DNA of 64,000 bases from Paenibacillus pasadenensis (GCF_023715725.1 NZ_JAMBOT010000002.1:768993-832992), one strand, 5' to 3'; shown: positions 52,386-62,173, counted from the stretch's first letter. Program-made: numbers and translations. The notes: a model not told the origin generated them from the letters alone.

Positions 52386-54179
52386 GTGAAAAGGAACCGG
52401 AAATCCAGCCTGATTTCTGGGCAAATGTCCTCCCAAAGGAAAAACATGACCCTTCTCGCGGTCATTTCACTTGCGCTCGGTGCAGCTATTGTAAGTCAGG
52501 CTGGACTGCTTGCTGAAGCGGTGCAGCGGGTTTTTGTGGAGAAAGCCGGCCTTTCCTCCGTTAGTTTGCTGCTCGGCCTGCTGCTGGCTGTTATGGTTGT
52601 GCGCACGCTGTTGTCTTATGGAAACGGCAAAGTTGGCCTGCGAATGGCTGCTGCTGCCAAGACGAATATGCGGGCGTCCGTACTAAAAAGCTTGACCCGT
52701 GCCTCGATCGCTTCAACCCTTCGCGGACAAACGGGAGGAAAGGTTAGCATTGCGCTGGATGCTGTCGATGAGGCTGACAGCTATTTCAGCCAGTACATGC
52801 CGCGTATGATGGAAGCTGCTTTGATTCCGGTTCTGATTTTAGTCGCTTCCTTTATGCTGCATGCCAATACAGGTTTCATCATGCTGTTTACAGCACCGTT
52901 TATCCCGTTGTTCATGATTTTGGTCGGACTGAAAACAAAGAATAAATCCGAAGAAAAATACGCTTTGATGGCCGAGTTTTCCGGAACGTTTCTGGATTCT
53001 CTGCAAGGGCTGGTAACGTTGAAAATATTCGGACGGGCGCACCGCCAGCAGCAGGAGATTGAACGCAGCAGTCTTGGTTTCCGTGACGCCACGATGGGCA
53101 TTTTGAAGATTGCGTTTACGAACACGTTTATGCTGGAATCAATCGTTATGTTAAGTATTGGCATAGTCGCTCTTGAGCTGGCCATCCAATTACTCGTGTT
53201 CAAATCCATGACGTTCCATACCGCCTTTTTTGTATTACTGCTCGTTCCCGAGTTTTACAGTCTGTTAAAAAACACGGGAACGGCCTTTCACAACGGCCGG
53301 ACAAGCATGGGGGCGGTTCGCAAAGTGGAAGGGATACTCCAGGAGACAGCGGAGCAGGGCAGAGAAGCAGATGAAGAAGCGGGCAGAGCCGATGGCATCC
53401 AGTTGGAAGTTTCCCAAGTCTTTAATCCTTCCATGCCGCCATCTATAGAGCTGGACTGTCTCCAGTTTCAGTACGCTCGGGATTCATTCATGGTTGAGAC
53501 GGGTCGAATTTCATTTGGTCCGGGAGAACACATCGCTATTGTTGGCAAAAGCGGTTCCGGCAAAACGACCTTGCTCCATCTCATTGCCGGATTGCTGAAA
53601 CCGGAATCGGGAACGGTTCTCGTAAATGGAAGACCGCTTTCGCAATATGATGAGAACGTATGGTTCAAACATATCAGCTACATTACGCAGCATCCGTATA
53701 TTTTTGCAGGCACATTGGCTGAAAATATTGGAATTGGCGCAGGCGGGAGCTTCACCAGGGCTGAAATTGAGCGGGCGGCGGAGGAAGCCGGGCTTGCAGC
53801 GCTTGCAGCCCAGCTGGAGCATGGATTGGATACGTTTGTCGGCGAGGGCGGCAGGGGACTGTCAGGCGGAGAAAAGCAGCGGCTTGCCTTGGCGCGCGCC
53901 TTTTTAAAGCGGCCTCTTATCATCTTGTTTGATGAACCTACGGTTGGTCTGGATTTGCATACCGAGCGAGTACTGCAGCATTCCATTGCCAAGCTGGCGC
54001 AAACGGCCACGATAATTACAGTTGCGCACCGGCTGTATACGATTCAGAAAGCCGACAAGATTTTGTTTATGGACAATGGAGCTTTGGCGGACTTTGGACG
54101 GCATGAAGAGCTGCTGGAGCGCTTGCCTCAGTACGCTGAAATGGTTGATGTCCAACGGAAAGGAGGATTGTCATCATGA
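52386..54179 (+). CDS. cydD: CydD, ABC exporter subunit needed for cytochrome bd assembly
   Basis: A 597-residue fused ABC half-transporter: six membrane helices (about 25-320), then the nucleotide-binding domain with Walker A IVGKSGSGKTT, the GLSGGEKQRLALARAFL signature and Walker B LIILFDEPTVGLD. CydDC exports cysteine/glutathione-type thiols and is required to assemble cytochrome bd; in Bacillales the exported thiol may be bacillithiol-related (inference). The start is GTG 52386, behind AAAGGAGGAGA. It overlaps cydC. Confidence 0.92.
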   Translation: MKRNRKSSLISGQMSSQRKNMTLLAVISLALGAAIVSQAGLLAEAVQRVFVEKAGLSSVSLLLGLLLAVMVVRTLLSYGNGKVGLRMAAAAKTNMRASVLKSLTRASIASTLRGQTGGKVSIALDAVDEADSYFSQYMPRMMEAALIPVLILVASFMLHANTGFIMLFTAPFIPLFMILVGLKTKNKSEEKYALMAEFSGTFLDSLQGLVTLKIFGRAHRQQQEIERSSLGFRDATMGILKIAFTNTFMLESIVMLSIGIVALELAIQLLVFKSMTFHTAFFVLLLVPEFYSLLKNTGTAFHNGRTSMGAVRKVEGILQETAEQGREADEEAGRADGIQLEVSQVFNPSMPPSIELDCLQFQYARDSFMVETGRISFGPGEHIAIVGKSGSGKTTLLHLIAGLLKPESGTVLVNGRPLSQYDENVWFKHISYITQHPYIFAGTLAENIGIGAGGSFTRAEIERAAEEAGLAALAAQLEHGLDTFVGEGGRGLSGGEKQRLALARAFLKRPLIILFDEPTVGLDLHTERVLQHSIAKLAQTATIITVAHRLYTIQKADKILFMDNGALADFGRHEELLERLPQYAEMVDVQRKGGLSS

Positions 54180-55900
54180 ACGGACTGGCTGTGCTGTCAA
54201 AGGCGATGTTACAGGAGCGCAAAGATATCGTCCTCTCGATTTTAGGCGGATTTATCGCTGGCGCTGCCGGCGTTGCGCTCTTTTCCACAAGCGGGTATAT
54301 GATTTCGCAAACGGTATTTGCGCCGCCGCTTTATACGTTGATTGTACTGACCTCGATGGTCAAGCTGCTTGGTCTGCTGCGCGCGGCAAGCCGATATGGA
54401 GAACGGCTGTTTTCTCACCGGGCGACGTTTTCCATGCTTAGCCGTTTGCGAACATCCTTTTTTGCCAAGCTCATTCCATTAACGCCCGGCATATTGAACA
54501 AAAATCGAAGCGGCGATCTGCTTGCGCGAATCGTCGGGGATGTAGAAAGCTTGCAGCATTATTTTTTGCGGGTCGCCTATCCGCCGATTATGGTCGTTAT
54601 GGTGTTTTTGGCTACGGTGCTGTTTACTTCTTTTTTTTCGTTCTGGATTGCCGTGCTGTTTGTGCTAGGCATGCTGGCAACGGCATTTGTTGTTCCGGGA
54701 ATTGTTATGCTCGGGCAGCGGAAAATGCATGGGAGCGTTCGCGAGCAGCGGGCGCTGCTTTCCACGGAAGTCACCGAGGTGTTGTACGGTTTCCGGGATT
54801 TGAAGGTATACGGGCAGTTGGCACAGCGAGAGGAGCAGCTTCAGCAGGCTTCCGCTGTATTGGCGACTGAGCAGCAACGGGCAGCCGGGCATTTGCTGCG
54901 GGGGCAATCGCTGCATGCGCTGGTTACGTTCCTCATTTCCTGGGCGGTGCTTGCGCTTGGAGCCTTTTTAATTGCGGACGGAGCGCTGGCCGGGGTGTTT
55001 CTGGCGATGCTCATTATGGCCTCGTTAACCGTGTTTGAAGAAGCAGTGTCAATGGCTACATTACCTGCTTACAAAGAGGACAGCGAGCACGCCGCTAAAC
55101 GGCTGACGGAGACGGTTCAGTCCGCGGACGAGCAGACAGCGCAGCCAGGCGGCGCGCTGCCTGTTAATCAAGCCGTTTCGATCGAGCTGTCCGGTGTTAC
55201 GTTTCAATACGAAGGGGAGTGGAGACCGGCGATCAGGGACCTGTCTCTGCATATTCCACGAGGCACGAAAACGGCGATTGTCGGGCCGAGCGGCTCGGGA
55301 AAGTCCACGATTATCGAATTGCTGCTCAAGCTGCGTACTCCAGCGGCTGGCGATATACGATTAAGCGGCGATTCGGTAAAAGCACTGGATGAGGCAAACA
55401 TTTGGCAGGCGGCTAACGTAGTGCTGCAGCAAAGCCATTTTTTCCGGGGAACGATCCGCGAAAACCTTCTGCTAAATGAAGAACTTACTGACGAACAGTT
55501 GCTGGATGTGCTGCTTAAAGTGCAGCTGCCTGATAAAGCATTGACCGATATGGTGTATGAAAAAGGAGAGAATCTGTCGGACGGCGAAAAACAGCGGCTG
55601 GCTCTGGCGAGAGCAATGCTCCGCAATGGACGGTTATGGCTTCTGGATGAGCCGACTTCATCGCTGGATTATGTGACAGAGCAGCATGTATTAAACCATC
55701 TCTTCGCACAAGCCGCCGAAGATACGCTAGTTCTGATCTGCCACCGGCTTGCCGGACTGGAAGCGATGGATCAGATCGTGGTCATGGACCAAGGCAAAAT
55801 AATCGAGGCAGGCTCCTATTCGGAGCTGATGGGGCAAAAAGGCTATTTTTATGAGATGAAAAAAATCGAACAGCAAATGATCGGTGAAGCCGGAGAGTAG
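54176..55900 (+). CDS. cydC: CydC, ABC exporter subunit needed for cytochrome bd assembly
   Basis: The 574-residue heterodimer partner of CydD: membrane domain (about 15-310), Walker A IVGPSGSGKST, the signature in ENLSDGEKQRLALARAML and Walker B LWLLDEPTSSLD. The order cydD-cydC with overlapping ATGA codons agrees with B. subtilis, where the two are also adjacent to cydAB. A terminator follows. Confidence 0.92.
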   Translation: MNGLAVLSKAMLQERKDIVLSILGGFIAGAAGVALFSTSGYMISQTVFAPPLYTLIVLTSMVKLLGLLRAASRYGERLFSHRATFSMLSRLRTSFFAKLIPLTPGILNKNRSGDLLARIVGDVESLQHYFLRVAYPPIMVVMVFLATVLFTSFFSFWIAVLFVLGMLATAFVVPGIVMLGQRKMHGSVREQRALLSTEVTEVLYGFRDLKVYGQLAQREEQLQQASAVLATEQQRAAGHLLRGQSLHALVTFLISWAVLALGAFLIADGALAGVFLAMLIMASLTVFEEAVSMATLPAYKEDSEHAAKRLTETVQSADEQTAQPGGALPVNQAVSIELSGVTFQYEGEWRPAIRDLSLHIPRGTKTAIVGPSGSGKSTIIELLLKLRTPAAGDIRLSGDSVKALDEANIWQAANVVLQQSHFFRGTIRENLLLNEELTDEQLLDVLLKVQLPDKALTDMVYEKGENLSDGEKQRLALARAMLRNGRLWLLDEPTSSLDYVTEQHVLNHLFAQAAEDTLVLICHRLAGLEAMDQIVVMDQGKIIEAGSYSELMGQKGYFYEMKKIEQQMIGEAGE

Positions 55901-55931
55901 AGGCCTGAGTTTAAGTCTGCTTAAAATCATT

Positions 55932-55962
55932 CCCTGATGAAAAATCATCAGGGGATTTTTTT
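55932..55962 (+). terminator. intrinsic terminator closing cydABDC
   Basis: CCCTGATG at 55932 pairs with CATCAGGG at 55946, loop AAAAAT, with a run of seven T. Confidence 0.85.
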
Positions 55963-56136
55963 ACGATCTGAAAGAAAATCATTTTGAGCAAAATTACTTA
56001 TACGTAAAAAATGTTGCCAAGGTTCCCTTATTTTCGCAACTTTTCGAGCCTGTTCGCGTCTACATAATTGCCTGACTTTGCCAATGCCACTGCCGCCGGC
56101 GAGGGCAAAGCGGGTGAATCCGGTTTTTAGAGGTGA
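55963..56136 (+). other. leader region of the amidase gene
   Basis: About 175 bp that contain a hairpin, CTTTGCC (about 56074) with GGCAAAG (about 56104), and a GTGAATCC stretch close to the gene start. This could be a riboswitch-like leader, but I cannot match it to a known class. Confidence 0.35.
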
Positions 56137-57642
56137 ATGATGAAAAAAGCAGTACTGATGTTAGTGTTTCTGGTAGCGGCTATATCCCTGTTTGCATCGG
56201 TCTCGTCCGCTGCGAGCAAGGCTCCTAAGCTGTTCTTGAACGGCCAGGAGCTGCAGTCGGCAACGGCGCCAAGAGTCGAAAAGTACACCACGTACGTTCC
56301 GATTCGCACGGTAGCCGAGGGGATTGGTTTTGACGTTAATTGGGACAAGGCGGCAAAAAAGGCAGTCATACATAATGGAGACAGCCTGATCGAGCTTATC
56401 GTGGGGAGCAAATCCGCTCTCGTTAACGGCTCGAAGGTACCGCTTGCCACGCCGGCGAAAATTGTCGGCAGCGGATCCGCCAGCACGACGATGGTACCGC
56501 TTCGCTTCATCAGCGAAAACATGGGACTGAAGGTATATTTCGACTCTCCGTCGAATTCAGTCTTTCTGTACCAGCCGAATGATGTTAATCCGGAGCAGCC
56601 GGACGGCGGGGGCAATGGAACAATTCCGGGAGAAGATGACAACAATGAACCCGGCGGCGACGGAAACACAGGCGAGAACGGTAATTCTGGCGGTGGCGAT
56701 AACTCCATCCCGGCAGATGCCGAAGCATTGATCACGTCGATCCAGTTTGACGGAATCGGCACGACAAACATTGCTTATGCGGGCAGCGCAACGGTTGGCG
56801 AGCCGCAAATGCTGAGCAATCCGAACCGGCTGGTGCTCGACATTCCGAAGGCGGCGTTTACGGAAGGCTTCTCACCGGGCTTTACGGCTACGAACGCCAA
56901 AATGGGCGAGCTGGTAACGGAAAATGAGCTTTTAACTAAAGTGCGTTTTTCCTATTATTCGGACAAGCCGTCTACCGTTCGTGTCGTTTGGGATCTATCG
57001 GCGGCGGCGCAGTATACGATCACTAAATCGGACGGTTTGATCCAGGTTAGCATTCTCGGTTCGTTAGAGAATGTACCGCCAAACCCGACGACGCCTGACG
57101 GCGACAAGATTTTTAAGGTTGTTATTGACGCCGGCCATGGAGCGCATGACCCGGGTACGGCGAGCGTAAGCGGTAAAGTCGAAAAATCATTTAACCTTGC
57201 CATAGCGCTGAAGGTCAATGAGCTGCTCAAAAAAGAGCCGCGCATCCAGCCTATACTGACGCGCTCGGATGACACTTTTGTCACGCTTGACGAACGGGCG
57301 GCGATGGCCAACCGTCTGAAAGCGGACCTGTTCCTCTCCATCCACGCTAACGCGCTTAAGGGCTCGCCAGCGTCCGGCACGGAGACGTTCTACAACCGCG
57401 CTGACAGCAAAACGTTTGCCGACATTATTCATAAACATCTGCTGGGCGCAACCGATCTTCCTGACCGTAAAGTAAAAACAGCCGGATTTGTCGTGATCAA
57501 AAAAACAACGATGCCTGCCGTTTTGACGGAATCCGGATTTTTGACCAATGCAAAAGACGAGGCCGTGCTTTTTAATGAAGCCAAGCAAAACGAAATTGCC
57601 CAGGCGCTCGTTGATGGTATTAAGGAATACCTGAAGCTGTAA
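56137..57642 (+). CDS. N-acetylmuramoyl-L-alanine amidase with copper amine oxidase-like and AMIN domains
   Basis: A 501-residue secreted cell-wall hydrolase. A Sec signal (1-26, VLMLVFLVAAISLFASVSSAAS), then a copper-amine-oxidase N-terminal-like domain (about 28-148, PKLFLNGQELQSATAP and PIRTVAEGIGFDVNW), a Gly/Asp/Asn-rich linker (150-192), an AMIN domain (about 195-310) that targets peptidoglycan, and an Amidase_3 domain with VVIDAGHGAHDPG (zinc His), the Glu in KVEKSFNLAIA, FLSIHAN and the catalytic Glu in VLTESGFL. Either ATG of ATGATG can be the start; 56140 has better spacing from GAGGTG. Confidence 0.9.
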   Translation: MMKKAVLMLVFLVAAISLFASVSSAASKAPKLFLNGQELQSATAPRVEKYTTYVPIRTVAEGIGFDVNWDKAAKKAVIHNGDSLIELIVGSKSALVNGSKVPLATPAKIVGSGSASTTMVPLRFISENMGLKVYFDSPSNSVFLYQPNDVNPEQPDGGGNGTIPGEDDNNEPGGDGNTGENGNSGGGDNSIPADAEALITSIQFDGIGTTNIAYAGSATVGEPQMLSNPNRLVLDIPKAAFTEGFSPGFTATNAKMGELVTENELLTKVRFSYYSDKPSTVRVVWDLSAAAQYTITKSDGLIQVSILGSLENVPPNPTTPDGDKIFKVVIDAGHGAHDPGTASVSGKVEKSFNLAIALKVNELLKKEPRIQPILTRSDDTFVTLDERAAMANRLKADLFLSIHANALKGSPASGTETFYNRADSKTFADIIHKHLLGATDLPDRKVKTAGFVVIKKTTMPAVLTESGFLTNAKDEAVLFNEAKQNEIAQALVDGIKEYLKL

Positions 57643-57659
57643 GGAGGCGACAGTCAGCC

Positions 57660-58280
57660 ATGAAGCAGCCAAGCCGATTCAAACTGGCGGTGCTGGTCGC
57701 AGCAGCCGCCACTACGTTAACCATTGCCGGATGCGGCGCGAAGGAGCCGCTTGACAGCGGCAACACGGGCTCAACCCCGCCTCCTTCGTCCACCTCGCCT
57801 TCACCGCAGGCTGCAGAAGGAGCAGGCGAAGGAACGTCGGCGAATGGCGGCAAACAATCAGGCTCCAGCCTGATCAAGCAAAAGATTGTCATCTATCAGA
57901 CGGATGCCGAGCTGACAGAGCTGAAAGAGCTCAAGACGGAGATCAGCTTCCCGAAGGAAGAGAAAAAACTGCAGGCGGCGCTTGAAGCGCTCGCCGGCGA
58001 CGACCGGGACGGCGCTCTATCCTTGTGGCAAGGCGTTAAGCTGAATTCCGTCAGCGTAGTTGACGGAGCAGCGAAGGTAGATATTACAATTCCTGCCGAC
58101 TCGCGCCTTGGCGGACCCGGCGAGCAGCTCGCGCTGGACGCGATGGCCAAAACGGTCTTCCAGTTCAAGGATATCCAATCGCTCGACCTGCTCGTAGATG
58201 GCGAAGCCGTCGACAGCCTCATGGGCCATGTCGAGCTTCCGCACCCGATTAAACGCAGCGACTACGACGCTGCCAAATAA
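57660..58280 (+). CDS. GerMN-domain lipoprotein
   Basis: A 206-residue lipoprotein: a signal peptide with lipobox TIAGC (Cys25), a Ser/Pro/Gly-rich linker (about 30-70), and a GerMN domain (about 75-200, KIVIYQTDAELTELKELKTEI through LLVDGEAVDSL). GerM-like proteins act in spore germination and cell-wall processes. It lies 17 bp downstream of the amidase gene, suggesting a shared cell-wall role. Confidence 0.85.
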   Translation: MKQPSRFKLAVLVAAAATTLTIAGCGAKEPLDSGNTGSTPPPSSTSPSPQAAEGAGEGTSANGGKQSGSSLIKQKIVIYQTDAELTELKELKTEISFPKEEKKLQAALEALAGDDRDGALSLWQGVKLNSVSVVDGAAKVDITIPADSRLGGPGEQLALDAMAKTVFQFKDIQSLDLLVDGEAVDSLMGHVELPHPIKRSDYDAAK

Positions 58281-58311
58281 GTATTCCATTCATAGGGGAG
58301 AGCCGAACAAA

Positions 58312-61017
58312 ATGCCACTGTCCACTAAAGCCTATCGTATCGCTACGGGCATGATCGCCCTCTCCCTCCTGGTTGGAGGACCTGCCGCTGCTTCTGCAGC
58401 GGCTTCTTCCGTGTCAGGGGGGACGCCTGTGTCTGCCGCAGGCAATTCTTTTTTTGCCGATGTTAAAGCCGGCCACTGGGCGGAGCGGAGCATCATGAAG
58501 CTCGCCCTGCAGGGCATTATCGTCGGAGACAAAGGGAATTTCCGCCCGTCCGCTTCGGTTAGCCGCCAAGATGCGGTCATCATGGCGCTGCGTTTTATGG
58601 GCAAAAACAAAGACATTAATGAGGACCAGCTGGCAGTGTTTCCCGACGCATTCAAGGTGAGTGAATATGCCAAGCCATATGTCGTGCTTGCATTCAAGCT
58701 CGGCCTCCTGAATCAGGAGGAAGAATTCAAAATCGCTGAATCCCAATCCAAACAGGACTGGGGAAGCACGCCAGCTTCGCGCGAATGGATTGCCAAGCTT
58801 ATGATCAAGGCTGCAGGCAAAAACGATCTGGCGGTGGAGCTTGCGTCCAAGGGCTCGTCCTTCCAGGACGCTGCCTCGATCAGCAAAGGATATGCCGGAT
58901 ATATCAATGCAGGGGTTTCGCTTGGACTGATCAAGGGAGTAACTCCTCAAAAGTTTGAGCCGCTGGCAGCGGTCAACAGAGCTTCAGCAGCCATTATGTT
59001 CAGCCGCGCCCAGCTGCATGCTCCAGTCGTTTATCCGGGCCAAACGGAAGGTGTGCTGACAGCGGTTAACGGCTCCACGCTTGTTCTATATACGGATGAT
59101 GGCGTACGGTCCTTTAACTTGGCTGCGGATGCGCGTTTTTATCGTTTTGACAGCGAAGCCGCGCTGAAATCCTCTGCCAATCTGCAGCTGTATACTCATG
59201 TCCAGGTATTGGGTGGCGGTGCGGACGCATTATATGTGGAGCAAACGGATGCGGAGCAGCAGGTGAAGTCTACGGAGGGAACCGTAACCCTCGTGTCTAC
59301 TGCGAACAATAAAATATGGATTACCGACGGCAACGATATGCAGGCGTTCGACTACGACAGCAATCTGGTTGTCAAAAATCAAGAAGGCGCCAAGCTTTCT
59401 CTGGCCGATTTAAAAAAGGACAGTCAAGTCATTGTGCAAACCGGCACATTCCGCGAGGAGCCGATTGCGCTTGAAATTACCGTCAAATCGTCGCCGGTCA
59501 ACAAGGAGTCCAGCGGCACGGTTGTATCGGCTGCAGGCGGTGCGCTCGTCATCAAGACGGCTTCCGGGGCCGATGAGACTTGGCCGGCTGGAACGGATGT
59601 TGTTGTGCTCGGCTGGGACGGTCGCGCTATAGCTGAAGGCGTTTCCGGCCTGAAGCCGGGCGACGCGGTGAGCTATGTGGTCAAGGACAGCCGGATCGTA
59701 TCCGTGAAGGTGACGGACACATCCGTCCGCAGCGCCACCGGCACGTTCAGCGCGATTGCGGGAGATATTTTGACCTATGTGACAAACGGCAAGCTGCAGT
59801 CGAGTTATTTGGCCGATAATGTGACCTTGGTCATTCCGGGTGTTGAACAGCCGGTGCTGACCGACCTCTACAAAGACGATCAGCTTGAGCTTGCGCTGGA
59901 CGCGGCAGGAAAAGTAACGAATATTACCGTCAAAAACCGCTCGCTCAGCACGCTGACTGGCGCAGAAATTCTTAATTACAGCCAGGATCAGAAGGCTCTG
60001 ACCGTAAAGGGTACCAACGGCAAGCTGGTTGCGCTCCAGCTGACGGACAAAACGAAGGTGGAGCTGAACGGGACGTTAGTACCGGTGACAAGCGCGTCTT
60101 CGTTGCTCCGTCAAGGCCAGCGCGTTACGGTCGGTTATTCCGGCAGCGACGCGGTGCTAATCCGCTTTGTTTACCAATATTCCGGCACGGTCGGACTGCT
60201 GAATACCGCCACCAAAACGCTGGCCCTGTCGCTTGACGACGGCAGCTCGGTGACGCTTCCTTTTGACTCTCTGTCCGTAGAATGGTTTGGCAAAACTGGC
60301 GCCGTGCTGGCTGACGTCAAGGTTGGCATGAAAGTTACGGCAGCGCTGGACAGCAACCAGGCTAAGGCGGTCGGCCTTAAAGTCCATCAAAACGTTCAGT
60401 ACAAAATCTCGACCGTTGATGCGGCCGGCAAAATGCTGGGACTCCTGCCGGCAGCAGGCAGCGGCATTACAATTGGCGCGGGCAGCCTCTCCCTTAAAGG
60501 GGACGACGGCGCCGCCATTCCGTTTAGCGCTTTTGCCGCCGGACAGACGGTAAATGTTACTTATGCGGGTCAATCACCGGCAGCCATTCGTCAAGTGTTG
60601 GTGCGCTACGGTAAAATTACGGCTGTGTCGGCCGATTCGGTCACGTATCAGGAATTCGGCGGCTCTAGCCGTACAGTATCGCTTGGCAGCGGTTATTCCA
60701 TCATTAAAGACGGTGTTACGGGCAGCTCTTCTGCCGTGCTGGCTGTCGGTGACCGTATCGAAGTCCGGAAAAGCGCGGATGGTGCTGTTGTCATCGAAAA
60801 CAACGGCGGCATCAAGCGGAACTTCTGGAAAATGGAAAACGGGCAGCTGCTTACGAAGCGCACTTCGCTCAGCGACAGCAATTACCGCTTTACGCTTGGC
60901 GAACAGCCGATTGTAACGGCAGGCGGCCAAACAATCGCGCTGGATTCACTGAAGGACGGCGACTCCGTTACGCTTTATGTGTTTGGCGGGAAGCTGCTTG
61001 AAGTGGTGAAAGGGTAA
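58312..61017 (+). CDS. S-layer homology domain surface protein with repeated beta modules
   Basis: A 901-residue exported protein. A Sec signal (1-35), then SLH domains (about 45-225; FADVKAGHWAERSIMKLAL, VFPDAFKVSEYAKPYVVLAFKLGLL, FQDAASISKGYAGYINAGVSLGLI) that attach to the pyruvylated secondary cell-wall polymer. From about 245 to the end there are about eight diverged modules of 70-80 residues, each beginning with a G-T-V/L-x-x-V pattern (starts near 247, 323, 402, 476, 547, 623, 697, 765). I start at ATG 58312, behind AGGGGAGAG; the frame is open for 38 codons upstream, over the GerMN end. Function beyond anchoring is unknown. Confidence 0.82.
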   Translation: MPLSTKAYRIATGMIALSLLVGGPAAASAAASSVSGGTPVSAAGNSFFADVKAGHWAERSIMKLALQGIIVGDKGNFRPSASVSRQDAVIMALRFMGKNKDINEDQLAVFPDAFKVSEYAKPYVVLAFKLGLLNQEEEFKIAESQSKQDWGSTPASREWIAKLMIKAAGKNDLAVELASKGSSFQDAASISKGYAGYINAGVSLGLIKGVTPQKFEPLAAVNRASAAIMFSRAQLHAPVVYPGQTEGVLTAVNGSTLVLYTDDGVRSFNLAADARFYRFDSEAALKSSANLQLYTHVQVLGGGADALYVEQTDAEQQVKSTEGTVTLVSTANNKIWITDGNDMQAFDYDSNLVVKNQEGAKLSLADLKKDSQVIVQTGTFREEPIALEITVKSSPVNKESSGTVVSAAGGALVIKTASGADETWPAGTDVVVLGWDGRAIAEGVSGLKPGDAVSYVVKDSRIVSVKVTDTSVRSATGTFSAIAGDILTYVTNGKLQSSYLADNVTLVIPGVEQPVLTDLYKDDQLELALDAAGKVTNITVKNRSLSTLTGAEILNYSQDQKALTVKGTNGKLVALQLTDKTKVELNGTLVPVTSASSLLRQGQRVTVGYSGSDAVLIRFVYQYSGTVGLLNTATKTLALSLDDGSSVTLPFDSLSVEWFGKTGAVLADVKVGMKVTAALDSNQAKAVGLKVHQNVQYKISTVDAAGKMLGLLPAAGSGITIGAGSLSLKGDDGAAIPFSAFAAGQTVNVTYAGQSPAAIRQVLVRYGKITAVSADSVTYQEFGGSSRTVSLGSGYSIIKDGVTGSSSAVLAVGDRIEVRKSADGAVVIENNGGIKRNFWKMENGQLLTKRTSLSDSNYRFTLGEQPIVTAGGQTIALDSLKDGDSVTLYVFGGKLLEVVKG

Positions 61018-61049
61018 ATAATCAGGCTTAATCGTGAAATTTTCCTTAC

Positions 61050-61077
61050 AGAAGCGCCCGCGGGCGCTTCTTTTTTT
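61050..61077 (+). terminator. intrinsic terminator after the SLH gene
   Basis: AGAAGCGCCC at 61050 pairs with GGGCGCTTCT ending at 61071, a 2-nt apparent loop, followed by T to 61077. Confidence 0.92.
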
Positions 61078-61161
61078 GCAGATAGGCGGAAATTCGGTTG
61101 CACCGGGCGGGCAGATTCGATACACTTTGAACGATAGTGCAACTAGGGAGAGAACATTCCA

Positions 61162-61869
61162 ATGAAGGCTTCGGATAAAATCCGGTTTATACTGGATACG
61201 ATGGCGGAGATGTTTCCTGACGCTCACTGCGAGCTGAACCATTCCAATCCGTTTGAGCTGACGATTGCGGTGCTGCTGTCCGCTCAATGTACGGACGAAA
61301 CGGTAAATAAGGTGACGGTTGATCTGTTCCGCAAATACCGCAGGCCCGAGGACTACCTGAAGGTGGAGCTGTCCGAGCTGGAGCAGGACATCAGGCGCAT
61401 CGGGCTGTTCCGCAACAAAGCCGCGAACATTCAGAAGCTTTGCCGCCTTTTGCTGGAGCGTTACGACGGAGAGGTGCCTTCAACGCATGAAGAGCTGACC
61501 GAGCTGCCCGGCGTTGGCCGCAAAACGGCGAATGTGGTCGTCAGCAACGCTTTTGGCGTTCCGGCGATTGCGGTGGACACACATGTGGAACGGGTATCGA
61601 AGCGGCTTGGCCTGGCCAAACCGGATGATTCGGTGCTTGAGGTGGAAAAAAAGCTGATGCGCCGTGTGCCGCGCGAGGAATGGACGTTAACGCATCACCG
61701 GTTCATTTTTTTTGGCAGGTACCACTGCAAGGCGCAGCAGCCCAAATGCGAGATTTGCCCGTTGCTCGATTTGTGCAAAGAAGGTCAGCGCCGTATGAAA
61801 GCGGCCTCCAAGCCCCAACCTAAACGCAAACCGGCTGTCTCCGCCAAACGGAGCGCCTCAAACCTTTAA
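61162..61869 (+). CDS. nth: endonuclease III
   Basis: A base-excision glycosylase/AP-lyase for oxidised pyrimidines. The 235-residue HhH-GPD protein has LPGVGRKTANVV with the catalytic Lys (about 120), AVDTHVERVSKRLG with the catalytic Asp, and the iron-sulfur loop C-x6-C-x2-C-x5-C in CKAQQPKCEICPLLDLC near 187-204. A basic C-terminal tail of about 25 residues follows. Usual partner dnaD is about 40.6 kb upstream here. Confidence 0.95.
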   Translation: MKASDKIRFILDTMAEMFPDAHCELNHSNPFELTIAVLLSAQCTDETVNKVTVDLFRKYRRPEDYLKVELSELEQDIRRIGLFRNKAANIQKLCRLLLERYDGEVPSTHEELTELPGVGRKTANVVVSNAFGVPAIAVDTHVERVSKRLGLAKPDDSVLEVEKKLMRRVPREEWTLTHHRFIFFGRYHCKAQQPKCEICPLLDLCKEGQRRMKAASKPQPKRKPAVSAKRSASNL

Positions 61870-61885
61870 GCGAAGGATGATGACA

Positions 61886-62173
61886 ATGAAATGTATTAGC
61901 GTATTCACCAATGACTTTGGGCTGTTCTCCGATATTTACGAGCAAGTTATGACGTCCCCTCCGGGCGAAAATGAAGACCTCGTCGTTGAGGGCGTAACCG
62001 TCAGCGGCTCCGGCGATCTGCCGGCTCAATACCTGGAGCGTATGCGCCAGAAGCCTGAGGTTGTTGTTATGCGTGAAAAACAGCGCAACATCACCATTCT
62101 GCAGCACGGCAACGTGTTCGAAATCTGCATCCCTACGGATGAAGACACGGACGAAGAAGTTCCGGCTGTATAA
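61886..62173 (+). CDS. small conserved-looking protein of unknown function
   Basis: A 95-residue acidic protein (MKCISVFTNDFGLFSDIYEQV at the start, DEDTDEEVPAV at the end), with alternating strand/helix segments that could form a small alpha-beta domain. It starts 16 bp after nth, with AAGG upstream, and ATG 61886 is chosen over 61877 on spacing. I cannot assign a family; homologues seem to lie next to nth in related genomes from memory only, so treat this as unverified. Confidence 0.65.
   Translation: MKCISVFTNDFGLFSDIYEQVMTSPPGENEDLVVEGVTVSGSGDLPAQYLERMRQKPEVVVMREKQRNITILQHGNVFEICIPTDEDTDEEVPAV

Noticed and set aside
55963..56136. Cyclic-dinucleotide riboswitch before the amidase
   Set aside because: GTGAATCC and a hairpin are reminiscent of c-di-AMP leaders, but the remaining conserved blocks are not visible.
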